Made by a program: the position numbers and the translations under genes | Source: Biscogniauxia marginata | Taxonomy: Eukaryota; Ascomycota; Sordariomycetes; Xylariales; Xylariaceae | Length of the DNA: 64,000 nucleotides | Assembly (NCBI GenBank): GCA_022695795.1 | Contig: MU404127.1 | Span: 151,647-215,646 of the forward strand | Direction of reading: 5' to 3' | Shown: piece after piece, positions 11,381-23,343 of the stretch | Layout of the letters: each line of letters begins with the position of its first letter | Position numbering within the stretch: position 1 is the stretch's first letter | The notes under the pieces: generated by a model | What the model was told of the DNA's origin: nothing | Database searches by the model: none | What the model saw: the letters and a program-made list of their open reading frames with translations, nothing else

Positions 11381-11905
11381 AGAGGAAATATAGGCTTATA
11401 TAGAGCTTTTACTAAGTCCCTTGAGGGTTAATTGAGCCCATTGAGAGATATAACTAAAATTAGGTTTAAACTTACAGTATGATAGCTCCATCTGCTCGAG
11501 CAGATGAGTGGGTTTTCAGCTGAGAGGGTTGCTATTGATAAGTTTTAGCTTACTCTTCCTGCTGTGAAACATCTATAGAGCAAAGTCCTAATTTAGTAAG
11601 CACCGCCTCGAGGGCTATCGATTGAAGCCAGCCTTGGACTTGGAACCACAGGAGTTGCTCCGAGGGAGTTGGCGATCCGTAGTAGAAATCACCTCGTCTT
11701 TAGTCTGACAGATACCCGATACAGAGTCACGATATCCGGGCATAAATAGGGCATTTGTCTCCTTTTTTGGAAAGAAACCTGCTCTCACCATCAATAATAA
11801 GAACTCCATTCGAACTCGTAACCTGAACTCGCAATCTGACTCCATTCCACCAACCACAAATCGTCTCATAATCTTTTTGCACTTTCTCCAACTGCAGATC
11901 TCAAA

Positions 11906-12373
11906 ATGGTCCAAGTAGCTAAGATCGCGATCGCCCTTACTACGGTTTTCTCTGGCTTCGGCCTAGTCGCCGCCAAGAGTTGTAGGAGCGGTGGTGTCTA
12001 TTGCGGCAGCGCATTGCTCAAGAGAGGTAAATCAAGTTGAGCATCCCAAATATGCACCGATGACTCTGATCGGCCTATAAACTCCTCTCCGTGGCAGATG
12101 ACTAGATCACAAACCAGTCCGAGTTTCTGCGCTAACAGTCCATGGAATCCAGGCGATTATATCACCAAGATCAAAGTCAACCTGATTGCAAATGGCCAGC
12201 CAACGACCGACTATTACGTGGAGGAGTCTCTATGGACCTGCCTCGAGCACGGCGACATCACTTTGGAAAAAGTGTGTTCCTACGGCTGTTCTGGTGGCGA
12301 CAAAAGAGACGACACTTGCAACGAGGTATATACCGCCGTCAAGAGAGACAATGCGCTGCCTACGGTTGGATGA
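11906..12373 (+). CDS. small secreted cysteine-containing protein, effector-like
   Basis: Two exons (11906-12026 and 12153-12373) encode 113 residues. The 126-bp intron begins GTAAAT and ends CCAG; G plus GC at the junction makes Gly, giving a KRGDY sequence. A signal peptide of about 23 residues (hydrophobic core, AA before the cut) is followed by a mature part of about 90 residues with six cysteines, enough for three disulfides. Their order is CRSGGVYC, then WTC, VC, GC and TC. The YCG-x-x-LL pattern with later C...C..GC resembles a widespread family of short secreted proteins of plant-associated and saprotrophic ascomycetes, but this is from memory. It is probably extracellular. The function is unknown; it may be an effector, an antimicrobial protein or a surface-active protein. 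Confidence 0.75.
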
Positions 12374-13375
12374 GAAAAATAAGTACAAGAAATAAGTACA
12401 AGCTAGACAGGATGTGAATGGTGGATTTTAGGAATCTCCTGGGTGACCGGGTAGATGTTGCTGAGGATGATAGACGGGATGCTGCGAAGCTCTAATCAAA
12501 GAACATGAAAACAAATCAAGTCATCGCTCACATCGTTCTTTGGTCTCTCATGATGGTCTTTACCGCGCGTCTTGCAAACTCGATGCTATTCTCAGTCGTC
12601 AGACCTAATGTAAGCCGAAAACCCTAGGCACATCAATGACTGAAATGCTCTTGCTACGTTATGCTAAAATGGTAGCTCAGCCTGCCCACCAAAACAGCGA
12701 TTGGTAGATGGTAGCCTCTCCGATCCGGCCAAAGTAAATAGACAGGTTTTATTCCAAGGGCGAACTTTAGTATATGGTGCGTGTTATTGACGAGATCTCT
12801 CCCCAACATTAAGCATGCTTGTTGCTGCCGGATGGATGTAAGAACCCAAACTCACATCAGAGACTAAGATCTAAATGTTGAGAACGCGCTAGCTAAAAGT
12901 TGGGCCTGCCGCAGTAGCCAGACTGCTTCTATGAATGACTACTACCTCGGTCGACAAACGTTGGTCAGGAAGAGGTTGGGGGAAAAGGATAATGCTCCGT
13001 ATACACCTCAGCAGACAAGCTCAGATTGCTCGGTCGTTGTGAACTTCCTGGGTTAGCTGCTGTTTTATTTTTTTATTTTTTTACCTGGTGTCTGGCCAGA
13101 GACGATGGGGTTTGATGCTGATGGCGAAGACTGAGCCAGCCAGTTTGGAAAACCGAGGCATTACGCTATAGGAGGCGATCGGGTAAACAGCATACCTTTA
13201 CCTTTGTGGCTTTCTTGCCTGTTAAGAAACATAGGCTACCAGCCCCCCAACTCATTATTATCAAGCTTGACTTTCGTAACCCTTTCATGTGATTTTACAT
13301 GTAGCTTGTTGACGTCGCAACTTTTTGACCTTACTAAGTCTTTGCTGACTAGAATTCTTGATATCTGGAAGGGAA
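12374..13375. other. intergenic, no gene recognised
   Basis: About 1 kb with T-rich stretches (13065-13082) and no supported coding region. The convergent 3' ends of the secreted-protein gene and the nuclease-like gene lie at its edges. Confidence 0.5.
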
Positions 13376-14605
13376 TCATTGGAATACCCACTTATCCTGA
13401 GCAGCAGGGATCATGATGTTTTCAAACCACTCGCGGAAATCGGCCTCTGCCCAGTCTGCTAGGAGCCGGATGGATCTGAGCAGCTTATATATGCCTAGGA
13501 GAGACCGTGTGTCTCCGATGGCCTGCTCCATCGTGATGAGAAGCTTGCTCTCCCGCATGCCCGTTGGAGCCTCTTCGCTAGTATCGAAACCCCCTGGATC
13601 CGGCTCCTGCTGCTGGTATTCAGCTCCAGTCCAACCGAGCAGTACGTACCACTCGTGGCCGCGGATGTGAATCAACGGCACAGGCGGGCACTCGGGGACC
13701 CCGAACAGGCCCATGCGATTAAGCCAGCCCTTAGTCCAGATGCCGAGCTGGCTTTCACCCATTGAGGCCGAGGTCTCGATCTTAGTCTCGATAGCGACGG
13801 CGATGGGCCGGAACCGGAGAGGTGGGTACATAGTCTGATTTATGGTCCGGAGGTTGTCACACGGCTGGCGCATCAGTACCTGTTGCACAGCCTTAGGGCT
13901 GCGCAGCTCGATCGTCAAGCAAAAGTCAACCATCTTCGAGGACATGATCTCGCCCGTGTCAATGCTACGGGTCTTGGACTCTGAGATCATTGTCGCGGTA
14001 GTCCTAGGCTAATTGGTGCAAGGGACATAAGCTAGATAACGTATAAGAAGGGGTACATATATATTGATAAGAACACAATGGGGGATAGGTATGTATGATA
14101 GAGAAGGCTGAATACAGAGAAACAGAGGGCATAGGGAGGAAACAATTGAAAGCGTAAAGGGGGCGTACGTGATCCAAGGCTTCACAGTCTTGCCTCTCTT
14201 ACCGGCCAGGGCAAGTAGCAAGAGGGGATTGTGAACTCTGGCATTCCAAGCGGCCTCGGACTGACATTCGAGCTGGCAATCGCTAGCGGCGTCGGCAACA
14301 GACCTGACTTGGCGCAACTCTGCAAGGGCTTCCTCGGCCCCGAGGTGATAGGCCGGATCTTGGATCAGGTTGTGAGGATGTACACGCTCGTTAGCGTCAT
14401 TCCTTACGACGGTAGGAAGAATTTGGATTCCGTCGAAGGCATCACGGAGGTGGTCGACCAAGGCTCGCGTGCTAGGGGGCAATTGCGAATAGGAGTGTGC
14501 CAGCGGGCGCAGCTCGCTGTTGGCGAATCGGAAATTAGCTGTGTTCTTGACAAGTGACGACGATGATACTTCGTCAATCCAAATCTCAATTGCAGATTTG
14601 GACAT
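13376..14605 (-). CDS. PD-(D/E)XK nuclease-like domain protein (fungal type)
   Basis: Two exons on the minus strand (14605-14169 and 14003-13376) encode 354 residues. The 165-bp intron opens GTACGC and closes CCTAG, and its removal makes a Thr codon and keeps the frame. The N-terminal half carries the family segment with SEAAWNARVHNPLL. The C-terminal half has a nuclease-like core with Asp in MVDFCLTIEL and Glu-x-Lys in AIETKIE, then QLGIWTKGW, LIHIRGHEWYVLL and LLGIYKLLRSIRLLADW. These match the fungal PD-(D/E)XK nuclease-like family, which is common and lineage-specific in Sordariomycetes. The acidic and lysine residues of the fold are kept, so it may be active, but no substrate is known for the family. 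The start ATG at 14605 is the first in frame. It sits beside an AT-rich patch (14.9-15.1 kb), an accessory setting. Confidence 0.8.
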
Positions 14606-16503
14606 AATAATCACACGCAGATAGACACGAAAACGACCCGACTGACAGCTTAGGAGAGACGTGAACGGTAAAGTAAATACTCATCATGAAGGTGTAAATG
14701 AACTAATATACGCACCTATTTATGAAAACCCCCGGAGGGTAGCTGTACGCATTGCATAATCAATGTATAGGCAATTAATGATTAATTAAGAGGTATTCAC
14801 AAGTGTCACGACGGTGCCTTGTCGCCGTTGCGCCAAAACTAAAAGGTCAGCGATTTCAGCTGTGAAAGTGAAACCCAGGGCTTTACTAGCCATATATACA
14901 GGCTTTTAACTAATATATAACATGATATATTAACTTTATAAACTAAATTAAATTGGTTTTATATAATATTATTTTTATAGTTTATAACTTATAATAATAT
15001 AAAACCCTCATTATTAAATAAGTAAACCTCTTTTATATCATTTAAAACTAGGTAGATCTTTTTTAAGATTAAATCTTGCAAGTATTATAACGGCTGAGAG
15101 GACATGGAGCATAGAAGCAATAAAGCACGGTGATACAATAGATAATGTCTGTCTACTTACACATTGTCCTGTGGAGAAATAGCTAAATAGTCGGCAAAAT
15201 TAAGGTTTTGCTGACGTAACAAGTATAGCTTATTAAACTAAATACTCTCAGAACAAATACCATAAGGTAGCGGGCATAAATTAAGGCCCGGGTTGAGATA
15301 CGAACTATCATCCATCCGGGGGGCCTGTCATCACAAGAGGGTCTATCTATTGATGAGGGGAAGTGGAGTGGAAAATCCAAGATCCATGAATCGTATACAA
15401 TCTGTTTCGGCTTTACCGCTCTTCTACACAAAAGGCGAGCTTAAAGATCACAATTGCACTATTCCCGGATGTCGTTAGTTCATTTGGAGTAGCCAAAAGC
15501 TGATATTGCATCTCAGCATGCGATCTACGGACGGAACGCAGGATTTAAGATGGCCACCTATCACAAGCAATAATTGACGTGAGTAAGGTGCTACGAAGAA
15601 TTGGTTCCTCACTCATGTTTCCGCCGAAAAGCCAGTTCAGGTATAACTTCCGTATCACTGGGATTCTAGAGACACGGTGTAGGTATTGTAAGGAACCTGT
15701 CATGGTAACTTTATACATGAGTTGGTAGTTGACATACAAATTAGTTACATGTTTAACAGTGTGGGGCCATCTGCTCTCGCCCTGTTAAAGAAGAACCACG
15801 AGTTTCACCTGCTTAAGGATCGTGATGGCGCTGCGTTCTGTGATCCCCGCTCATCCACGTAATGGAGATAGCTCGCTCTGTGCCGCGGAATATAGTAAAT
15901 GTCCGAACACTTGTCACGGATAGTCGACTTTAGCTTCACACCTATCAGTGGACTGACTATATATACTAGCTCAGAATATCAAGTGCCGACCTTGGTATTC
16001 TGATAACCCTTTGTGACTGTGAGGGGCACCTCGAATAGGGCGGTAGTCTAGTGTGGTAGTTGGGTGTTGTAGCTCCTGTTATAATATTTAAGAGAAATTT
16101 TACTAGACCCGATTCGTATAATCAAGCATTCTTTACCCATGTGTACATCTACTGTGCAATGCCATAAGAGTTAACGGTGGCAATAGACATCTTGTTCATA
16201 TAGATATGCCAATTCGGCAGTTCGACAATCTATGCGTCGGGGCTATGTCGGATAGCGAGCGCAACTAAGCCCCGACTTCAACTTTGCTTGGTAGACCTGT
16301 GCGTACAGAGACGGGCCAGGGAGATGTGAAGATCCGTGGGATGGCCAATGTTTACCCCAGCTTGGCGATCCCTCGCGTTGTAAACTATCCGAAACAATCT
16401 CTAGGCTACTATATATAAAGCTTGTTCTCGCTCCAGGCTGGCTCCGGGACTCAAGCAAGTATTTACACCAAAAGCACAAGGGGGGGTTATCGTATACGAC
16501 ACC
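14606..16503. other. intergenic with AT-rich patch at 14.9-15.1 kb
   Basis: About 1.9 kb without a supported gene. From about 14900 to 15080 the sequence is almost pure A/T, like the RIP-degraded blocks further right, so it may be a decayed repeat. The rest is of ordinary composition. Confidence 0.5.
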
Positions 16504-18204
16504 ATGGGACTGGAACTGACAAGATATCTGGCACCGACGCCGCACGGGATCGCACTACAAGTGATTGCCATTGCTGGTGTGCTTGTTAGTATTCTATAAA
16601 GCAATGTAAAGAGAAAAATATCTAACTTGAAGCAGACGATATCGTATTTTGCCTGTGTGGCCATCTATAGGTTGTACTTTCACCCACTAGCTAAGTTTCC
16701 TGGCCCCAAGTTAGCGGCAATTAGCGACGTGAGTAACTCACTTAAAGGTTATTCGTAACAGAAGATACATATTGACAATTGCTCTTTAGCTTTGGTATGT
16801 CAGAGCTTGGACAGGAGGGCGTTACCCTTTCATCATGCAGGAGATGCATGCAAAGTACGGTGATGTGTTCCGGATGGCACCCAACGAGTTGAGCTTTGCG
16901 AACCCCACCACTTATAAGGAAATCTATAACCACGCGAGCAAAGACAAGAAGGTATTCCTAAAAGGCCCGTGGTATGACAGGGTAGAACCGGAACCAAGTA
17001 TTCTGCACACAAGGGACCCGGTGGACCACACGATGCAACGGAAATCGCTATCGCAAGCTTTCAGCGCAAAGTCCCTACGGGATGACGAGATTGTTGTCCA
17101 AACATATGTGGACATGTTCATCGAGCAGATGAGAAATCTCGGAGGGCCTGGCACAAAGGGAGTCAACCTTTCACAGGCGTATAACTGGATAACCTTCGAC
17201 GTCATAGGTATGTTGTTAATTCATTGTGGCAATATTGTCTCTCGTAGGGAGTGAGCCTCCGTCAGATCCCTAGGCTTACTAAGGAAATAATAGGGGACTT
17301 GACTTTTGGGGAGTCCTTCAACGCCGTGGCCGATGGGAAGACCAACTTTTGGATCTCCCTGATCTTGGACGCGACGTATTTCGGCATGCTTGCGACGGCG
17401 GCGAAGCGTATCCCCATCCTCAAGCTCATGCTGCCGTTTGTCATAGCGAAGGACACAAAGGAGCATTTCAAGGTGCACAGGCAGCTCACCGACGAGAAAC
17501 TGCAGAAGCGAATCAGGCAGGGCGCAACTAGCGAACGCGAGGACTTCTTCGCCCAGATCCTCCGTAAGGGAAGTCATACTCCCGGACAGCTGCGGACACA
17601 ATCCATTATTCTGACGGTGGCCGGCTCGGAGACGACGTCGACATTCCTCTCTGGCGCCACATACTTTCTGCTGAAGAACCCCGAGACGATGGCGAAACTG
17701 AAGCAAGAAGTTCGTTCCGCCTTTACGAGCCCCTCAGAGATCACAGGAGACTCCACGAACAGACTTCCGTATCTGCGTGGCGTCATCGAGGAGGGTCTAC
17801 GTCTCTTTCCTCCCGTCGCGATCGGTCTTCAGCGCATCTCGCCCGGCGCTACGGTCGACGGACACTGGATCCCTGCCGGCACTGCCGTATCGACCGACCC
17901 GTTCACCACGATGCACGACAGCCGGAACTTCTACCTGCCGTGGGAGTTCAGGCCGGAGCGCTGGATCGACGAGGGGTATGGCGACAACAAGGACGCGAGC
18001 CACCCGTTCTCGATAGGCCCCCGGGCTTGTATCGGTATCAACCTCGCCTACCTGGAGGCCAGGATCACCCTCGCCAAAATGATCTATACGTTCGACATGG
18101 AGCTGGTGAACAAGGATCTAGATTGGTGGAAGGAGTTAAGGTCATATTTACTCTGGCAGAAACCCCAGATGTTCGTGCGCTTCTACCCCCGGAAGTCGGG
18201 CTGA
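16504..18204 (+). CDS. cytochrome P450 monooxygenase, CYP65 / TRI11-like
   Basis: Four exons (16504-16584, 16636-16728, 16790-17207, 17294-18204) encode 500 residues, the normal length. The introns are 51-86 bp, start GTTAGT, GTGAGT and GTATGT, and restore family sequence at each junction. An N-terminal membrane anchor (about 15-45) is followed by the proline-rich [10 protein letters not shown]. Helix I carries AGSETTS (about 307-313), helix K EEGLR (ExxR, about 362-366), then FRPERW, and the haem loop [10 protein letters not shown] with the axial cysteine near 443. All signatures are intact. The sequence resembles the CYP65 group that includes trichothecene C-15 hydroxylase (TRI11), but that group also covers many unrelated oxidations and no trichothecene gene is nearby. 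It is an ER-bound enzyme needing NADPH-P450 reductase. AT-rich patches flank it on both sides. The substrate is unknown. Confidence 0.9.
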
Positions 18205-19731
18205 CGGCGAAAACACACTACACTATAATGGGGCTGTGACCATATTATCTAGCATGGAGGTCCATTGGGTGGCGAAAGTATTTGTTGTTACCAGGCGGAC
18301 ATTTATCGAGGGCGTGTGCGAATAACTACTGCATAAATATGAGCGCGATGTATGTCAGCCATCCCAGGCCAGTTAGTTTAGAACATATTAGTCTAAGTCG
18401 AACGACGCTATAAACTCGATGTTGACTCAAACCTAGGGAGGTATATATATATATATGATTATTGAGTGCAACTCCTATCTAGTTGCACATAAATACCATA
18501 ACGCTCTCAAAAGGGGTGACACGAAACGGAGGGACTGTGAATTATATCCATCTAATTTGCACCTATTTCGTTCTCACCGGAATAAGCACTTAGTAAGATC
18601 ACTCAACTCGATTTTAACGAGGTGAAAAGGGGCATTTAAAACTTATATGGGCCTTCTTTTAACTAGTAGATATAACGGTGACCTTTTCATTATAAAAACT
18701 AGCAAGTGAAATTTCCTTAAAATATACTTAACAAATATTTACCATAATATTCATTATAATTATAAAGGTTATTAATTGTAATAAATCTCGAGTTAAAAGT
18801 TTAAAAAATATATTAAACTTATTATTAAGTTATAATGTTATTAACGACATTTTAATTAATAGTTTTTAAAGTAGGTACATATTACTAGATTTTATGTAAT
18901 AATTCCCAGGGAATCACCTTTAAATAAAATGCAAACATGTCGAAACTACGAGATTTTACATATATGAAATATAAGAAAGTATAAAGCTAGCTTAACCTCC
19001 CATTGTCTTGATATAACCTGCTTAAAGACATATTAGCCATTTTTAGCCATGTATGTATTAAAGCTTTATTTTTATTATTGAAAAAATGACTACGTTTCAT
19101 GTTCCGCACTTGATAGTAGGTATTTCATAAACACTTCACATTTGAGCTTCCTTCACTTCATCGGTTTTTAGAAATACCTACCTAGGTACCTATTTCTTAT
19201 ACCTGATACCGGGTAGGAGGTTTATCAACTGCTCCTCCCTGCCCTCAAGAGCTGTGGCGTACTTACCTACCTACCTAGTGTTCTAGCCCCTTTGTCGGAC
19301 CGGTCCAGCTGAAACGGACCGGCATCAGCTGAAGAAAACTTAGGTTAGGTTACCTAATGAATGGATGCAGGTGCAAGCATTCCTGAGAAACGCAACCTAC
19401 CTGTCGCCTTCAATTCATCGCAGGATTCGTGACTTGCGACAGCAAAAAAAAATTAAATAAAAAAAAAAAAGAAGAAGAAGAAGCAATTAATCTAATCTCG
19501 AGGTCGCTCAAAGTGTCTGCCCATTCTTTAATGCTGACACATGCCATCCGCGCGCTTGAGAGACCACCAAGGGGTCACTCTTGCCCTCTACACGCAACAT
19601 CTGCCTTATACTCGGATCCGGAGAGGTGCTTGCAGCGTTGGAACGTCAGTAATGCCAAGCCCAAATATTCCTACCACGTCCTTACCAAAGCAAACCAACG
19701 TCTGTATCTTGACAACGCCTGGCCCTTGAGG
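18205..19731. other. intergenic with AT-rich patch at 18.6-19.1 kb
   Basis: The region has an AT-rich, RIP-like stretch (about 18640-19090), a cluster of ACCTACCTAGGTACCT-type motifs (19178-19195 and 19265-19277), and an A-rich tract at 19444-19480. The frame upstream of the TDP1 ATG is open from 19429 but has no convincing start. Confidence 0.5.
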
Positions 19732-22163
19732 ATGGCAGAGCCTCTACCTAAACGTCGACGCCTGGGTGGTGCCGATGGTGACGATACCACCAACGGATTT
19801 AGCCGGCGGAGCCTTGCATCCCTTTCTTGGCCGATAAGTCCTCCTGGGAGGAAGAGAGACTCGGGGGAACGCGTGGTCATCCCGTCGCCGTTTCAGCTCA
19901 CGACCATCGAGAGTCTGCCCCCGGAGTCCAACGTCGATGCCGTTTCTCTCCACGACCTCCTCGGCGATCCTCTTATCTCTGAGTGCTGGGAGTTCAATTA
20001 CCTCCACGATGTCGACTTCTTGATGAGCCACTTTGACGAGGACACGAGGGCCCTGGTAAACGTCCATATTGTCCATGGCTTCTGGCAGAAAGAGGATCCG
20101 AATAGGCTAGCCTTGCAGGTAAGAAACCCTTCTTTAATCAACAGTATAGCGTCCATCATACCCCCCCCCGGTGTAATCAAATAGTGGTTACGTCTACACA
20201 TACATTTACAAGTGAAATTGCAGCACCACATTAAACCCGTAACAAGCTTGTATGGAAGAAGTCATCATTACCTTTAGTTATTAGGAATTAGGGGATAGCA
20301 TATTCTCCTGTGATCATTGGTGTGTTCTAACAGGGGCTGATCTCACGTTCGTATATCAACACGATAACACGTGTAAAAGCTGTGCTTTGATAGCACAGTC
20401 GGCCATTGATCTTCGTACAAGGAGTCCTAGAATTCACATTGAGAGATGCTAATACACTAGACTAGGAACAAGCCTCAAAACACAGCAATGTCACGCTCCA
20501 TTCGACTTTCATGCCAGAGCCTTACGGTACGCATCATTCCAAGTTGCTGGTGCTGTTCCGCCGCGACGATACGGCGCAGGTCATCATCCATACGGCCAAT
20601 ATGATCTCTAAGGACTGGACCAACATGACGAACGGGGTCTGGCAATCGCCGCGACTGCCGCGAATGCCGCGAATGCCGCGACCGGCGCACCTTTCAAAAT
20701 CTCGGGGTTTCAACCCTATCGTAGAGGGCGGAGGGAAGGCTGGTGGCGGATCGAAATTCAAGTTCGATCTTCTTAACTATTTACGCTCGTACAACGCGCG
20801 GTGGAATGTCTGCAGGCCTCTGGTCTACCATCTCGCCGAGTACGATTTCTCCTCCGTCCGCGGCTCGCTTATAGCCAGTGTACCTGGCAGGCGCTATCTC
20901 AACACGAGCGACGAGATATACACGCGCTGGGGGTGGCCTGGTCTGGAGCAGACCCTGCGATCCGTCCCTGGGCATACCACCGAAACGACCGAGGTTGTCA
21001 TCCAGATATCTTCTATCGCGACACTCGGCATGACGGAGCTATGGCTACAACGCTATTTCTTCGAGACGCTTTCTGTCTCCTACGGCCGGCCCCCGCAATA
21101 CTCCCCGCCATCGTCCTCATGTGAACGTCCACCAAGACCTGAGTTTAAAGTCGTCTTCCCCACTGCAGACGAAATCCGCCGGTCTCTCGGTGGCTATGCG
21201 TCCGGCGGATCAATACATACGAAGGTCCAGACGATGGCGCAGAACAAACAGTATCAGTACCTGTTACCTATCTTGTGCCACTGGGCGAACGACGCTAAAA
21301 AGGGATTCAGTAAGTTCTAAATATATTTCTGCGTACTCACATATTTTCCTTCAAGATATTCCTTTCCATACATGTATCTTTGAAGCCCCCTCTTCCCACA
21401 TCTCCTTTCCCCAAGAGAAATAACCTGAATACTAATACGATCTCCCCCACAACCAATAGTCGCAGAACCGCAAGGACAAGAAGCCAGAGTAGATGGGGAA
21501 GAGGAGAAAAAGGAAAAGAAGGAAGAAAAGAAGGAAGAAGAAAGGAAAGAAGAAGAAAAGGAAGATGAAGAAAAGCCAAGACGGAGGATACCGCTTGGAG
21601 TATCCATCTTCCCCGACAGGGACGCGGGCCGCAAGCGCGCAGCGCCGCACATCAAAACATACATCAGGTACTCGTCGGGGACCGCGGTGCCGGGGGGGCG
21701 CCCGGTCACCATAGACTGGGCGCTCCTGACATCGGCGAACCTGTCCAAGCAGGCCTGGGGCGAGGCCCCTAACAAGTTCGGCGAGGTGCGCATCGCGTCC
21801 TACGAGATCGGCGTCCTGGTCTGGCCGGACCTGCTTGCTTCCGCTTCCGCTGAATATGACGACCCGAAGGAGAAGCGCAAGGAGAAGCGGAAGGAGAAGT
21901 ATAGAGGAAAGGGAAAGGAGAAGGTGGTGGAAAAGGGGACGGCGAAGGGGAAGATGGTGGCTACGTTTCGGACGGACGTGCCCTCAGAGGAGAAGGAGGA
22001 GGGCGGCGATAGTGGTGAACATGATGAGGCCACCACCCTGGTCGGTCTCAGAGTCCCGTATAACCTGCCCTTGCGGTGGTACAATGAGGCTGAGTTCCCC
22101 TGGGTGGCATCGGCCAGTCATACGGAGCCTGACTGGATGGGAAATACCTGGCAAGGGTTCTAA
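19732..22163 (+). CDS. TDP1: tyrosyl-DNA phosphodiesterase 1
   Basis: Three exons (19732-20118, 20466-21309, 21460-22163) encode 644 residues. TDP1 removes topoisomerase I peptides and other 3' adducts from DNA ends in the nucleus. Both catalytic HxK motifs of the phospholipase D fold are present: HHSK (His153, Lys155) followed by VIIHTAN, and HIK (His474, Lys476) followed by LLTSANLSKQAWG. The N-terminus has a basic PKRRR stretch, probably a nuclear signal. The 347-bp first intron starts GTAAGA and ends ACTAG; joining it gives EQASKHSNVTLH, as in relatives. Just before the second motif is an extra Glu/Lys-only tract (about 424-449), and a second Lys/Glu-rich tract follows near the C-terminus; human TDP1 lacks these. 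The frame stays open upstream of 19732, so a longer N-terminus cannot be excluded. Confidence 0.92.
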
Positions 22164-22803
22164 GGAAGGGGTTGGTTGGTTGGATGGTTGGTTGGTTGAC
22201 GGTGATAAAGTATAGGGCTTCAAGCTTCAGTTATGGCTTTGACCTCTGGGGTGAGGGGAAGCCTGTCGATTTTGCTAGGAGCAGAATCTCTGGAGATGGA
22301 CGGTCTAATACCATGAAGTACCTGCTGGTTGGCTTTCGAAAGGGAAGATCCCATCTCTCGAGAAGTGGCTAGTCAGCGTCAGATAATCAAAGAGTTCTGC
22401 TTCCTCGAGTTCTCGTCTGGAACCGATTTGATTGGCTTAAAAGGTATTCATGCTAATCTAATCATTGCTCCCTTCTCGAGATTCTTGATAGGCGTCTCTT
22501 TAAGCCCCCCCACTCCCTTGTAAAGGGGAGGAAACGGGCTAGAGAAAACTACATTAAAAAGTAGGGCTACGGCTCTACCTCGTACCCATATATATTTATA
22601 TATGTCATGTGCTTCCCATCGTCTTCCTTCCAAGCCATGTTAATCTTCGTACTACTAACTCATCGCTTTGGGCGGCGGCGGGTCGAGCAGAAAAAAAAAA
22701 AGCCTAGGCTGACATAGGAATAAACGATGCTGCCGACGAGACCGAAGAAGCAAGTAGTCGTGTTGCTAGTGCGGTACGGCAGATAAAAGAGACAAGGACC
22801 CGT
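22164..22803. other. intergenic between convergent TDP1 and ACBP
   Basis: Holds the 3' ends of two convergent genes, a TTGG repeat just after the TDP1 stop (22170-22200) and nothing else recognised. Confidence 0.5.
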
Positions 22804-23343
22804 CTAACCGCGGCTGGCCACGGCCTCGGGCTCCTTGTTCGGGTCGAAGCCGTACTTCTCCTTCATCTCCTCGACCTTCTTGACGTAGCGCTCCTGGGCC
22901 TGCTCCGGAGTGACGCCCTCGTCGACGAGCTTCTGCCACGCCGTCTGCTTGAACTTGCCCTGTGTTTTTGCAAAGAGAGGGTTCGGTCAGCTTTTTTGCG
23001 GCGGGGTCTTTTGGATCGTGTGGGTGGGTGGTGAGTGAGTGAAATAAGAGAGGAAAAGGAAAAGGGATGTAGAAGGGGAAGTTGGGCTCGGTAGTGTATG
23101 TATGTACCTTCATGTCGAATAGGCCGGGCTTTGCGGCCTTCTCGATGTCCTCGCCGTTGCCGACCTTGAAGAGACCTTTTTTTTTTGTGTTCCTGTGTTA
23201 GTCTTTGCACAGAGCTAGGTATATGCTATGAGGCGGGAGATCAACGTACCGTAGATCTCGAGAAGGTCGTCGTTCTCGGGCTTGCTGACGAGCTGTCTCG
23301 ACTCCTTCTGGGCCTTCTCGAATTCGGGGCTGATCTGGACCAT
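22804..23343 (-). CDS. ACB1: acyl-CoA-binding protein
   Basis: Three exons on the minus strand (23343-23250, 23175-23108, 22959-22804) encode 105 residues. This is the small cytosolic four-helix protein that binds and carries long-chain acyl-CoA esters. Family segments in order: PEFEKAQKESRQL, the LLEIYGLFKVGNGED turn (equivalent to LYGLYKQAT), KPGLFDMKGKFKQTAWQKL (ligand-contact region), and the C-terminal helix with AQERYVKKVEEMKEKYGF. Introns start GTACGT and GTACAT; the first junction completes a Gly codon. The segment usually read YKQAT is FKVGN here, a common fungal variant. The gene converges on TDP1. Confidence 0.92.

Larger units (their letters stand above)
10354..11905. other. intergenic, no gene recognised
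   Basis: 1.55 kb with a strong hairpin at 10605-10627 just after a TATATA run, a (CTAA)n microsatellite at 11351-11380, and moderately AT-rich sequence. A short frame starts at 10708 in a good ATG context but stops after 28 codons, and I found no exon to continue it. Confidence 0.45.

Noticed and set aside
4818..18204. Secondary-metabolite gene cluster (AKR plus P450)
   Set aside because: The two genes are 10 kb apart with unrelated genes between and no backbone synthase, transporter or regulator nearby.
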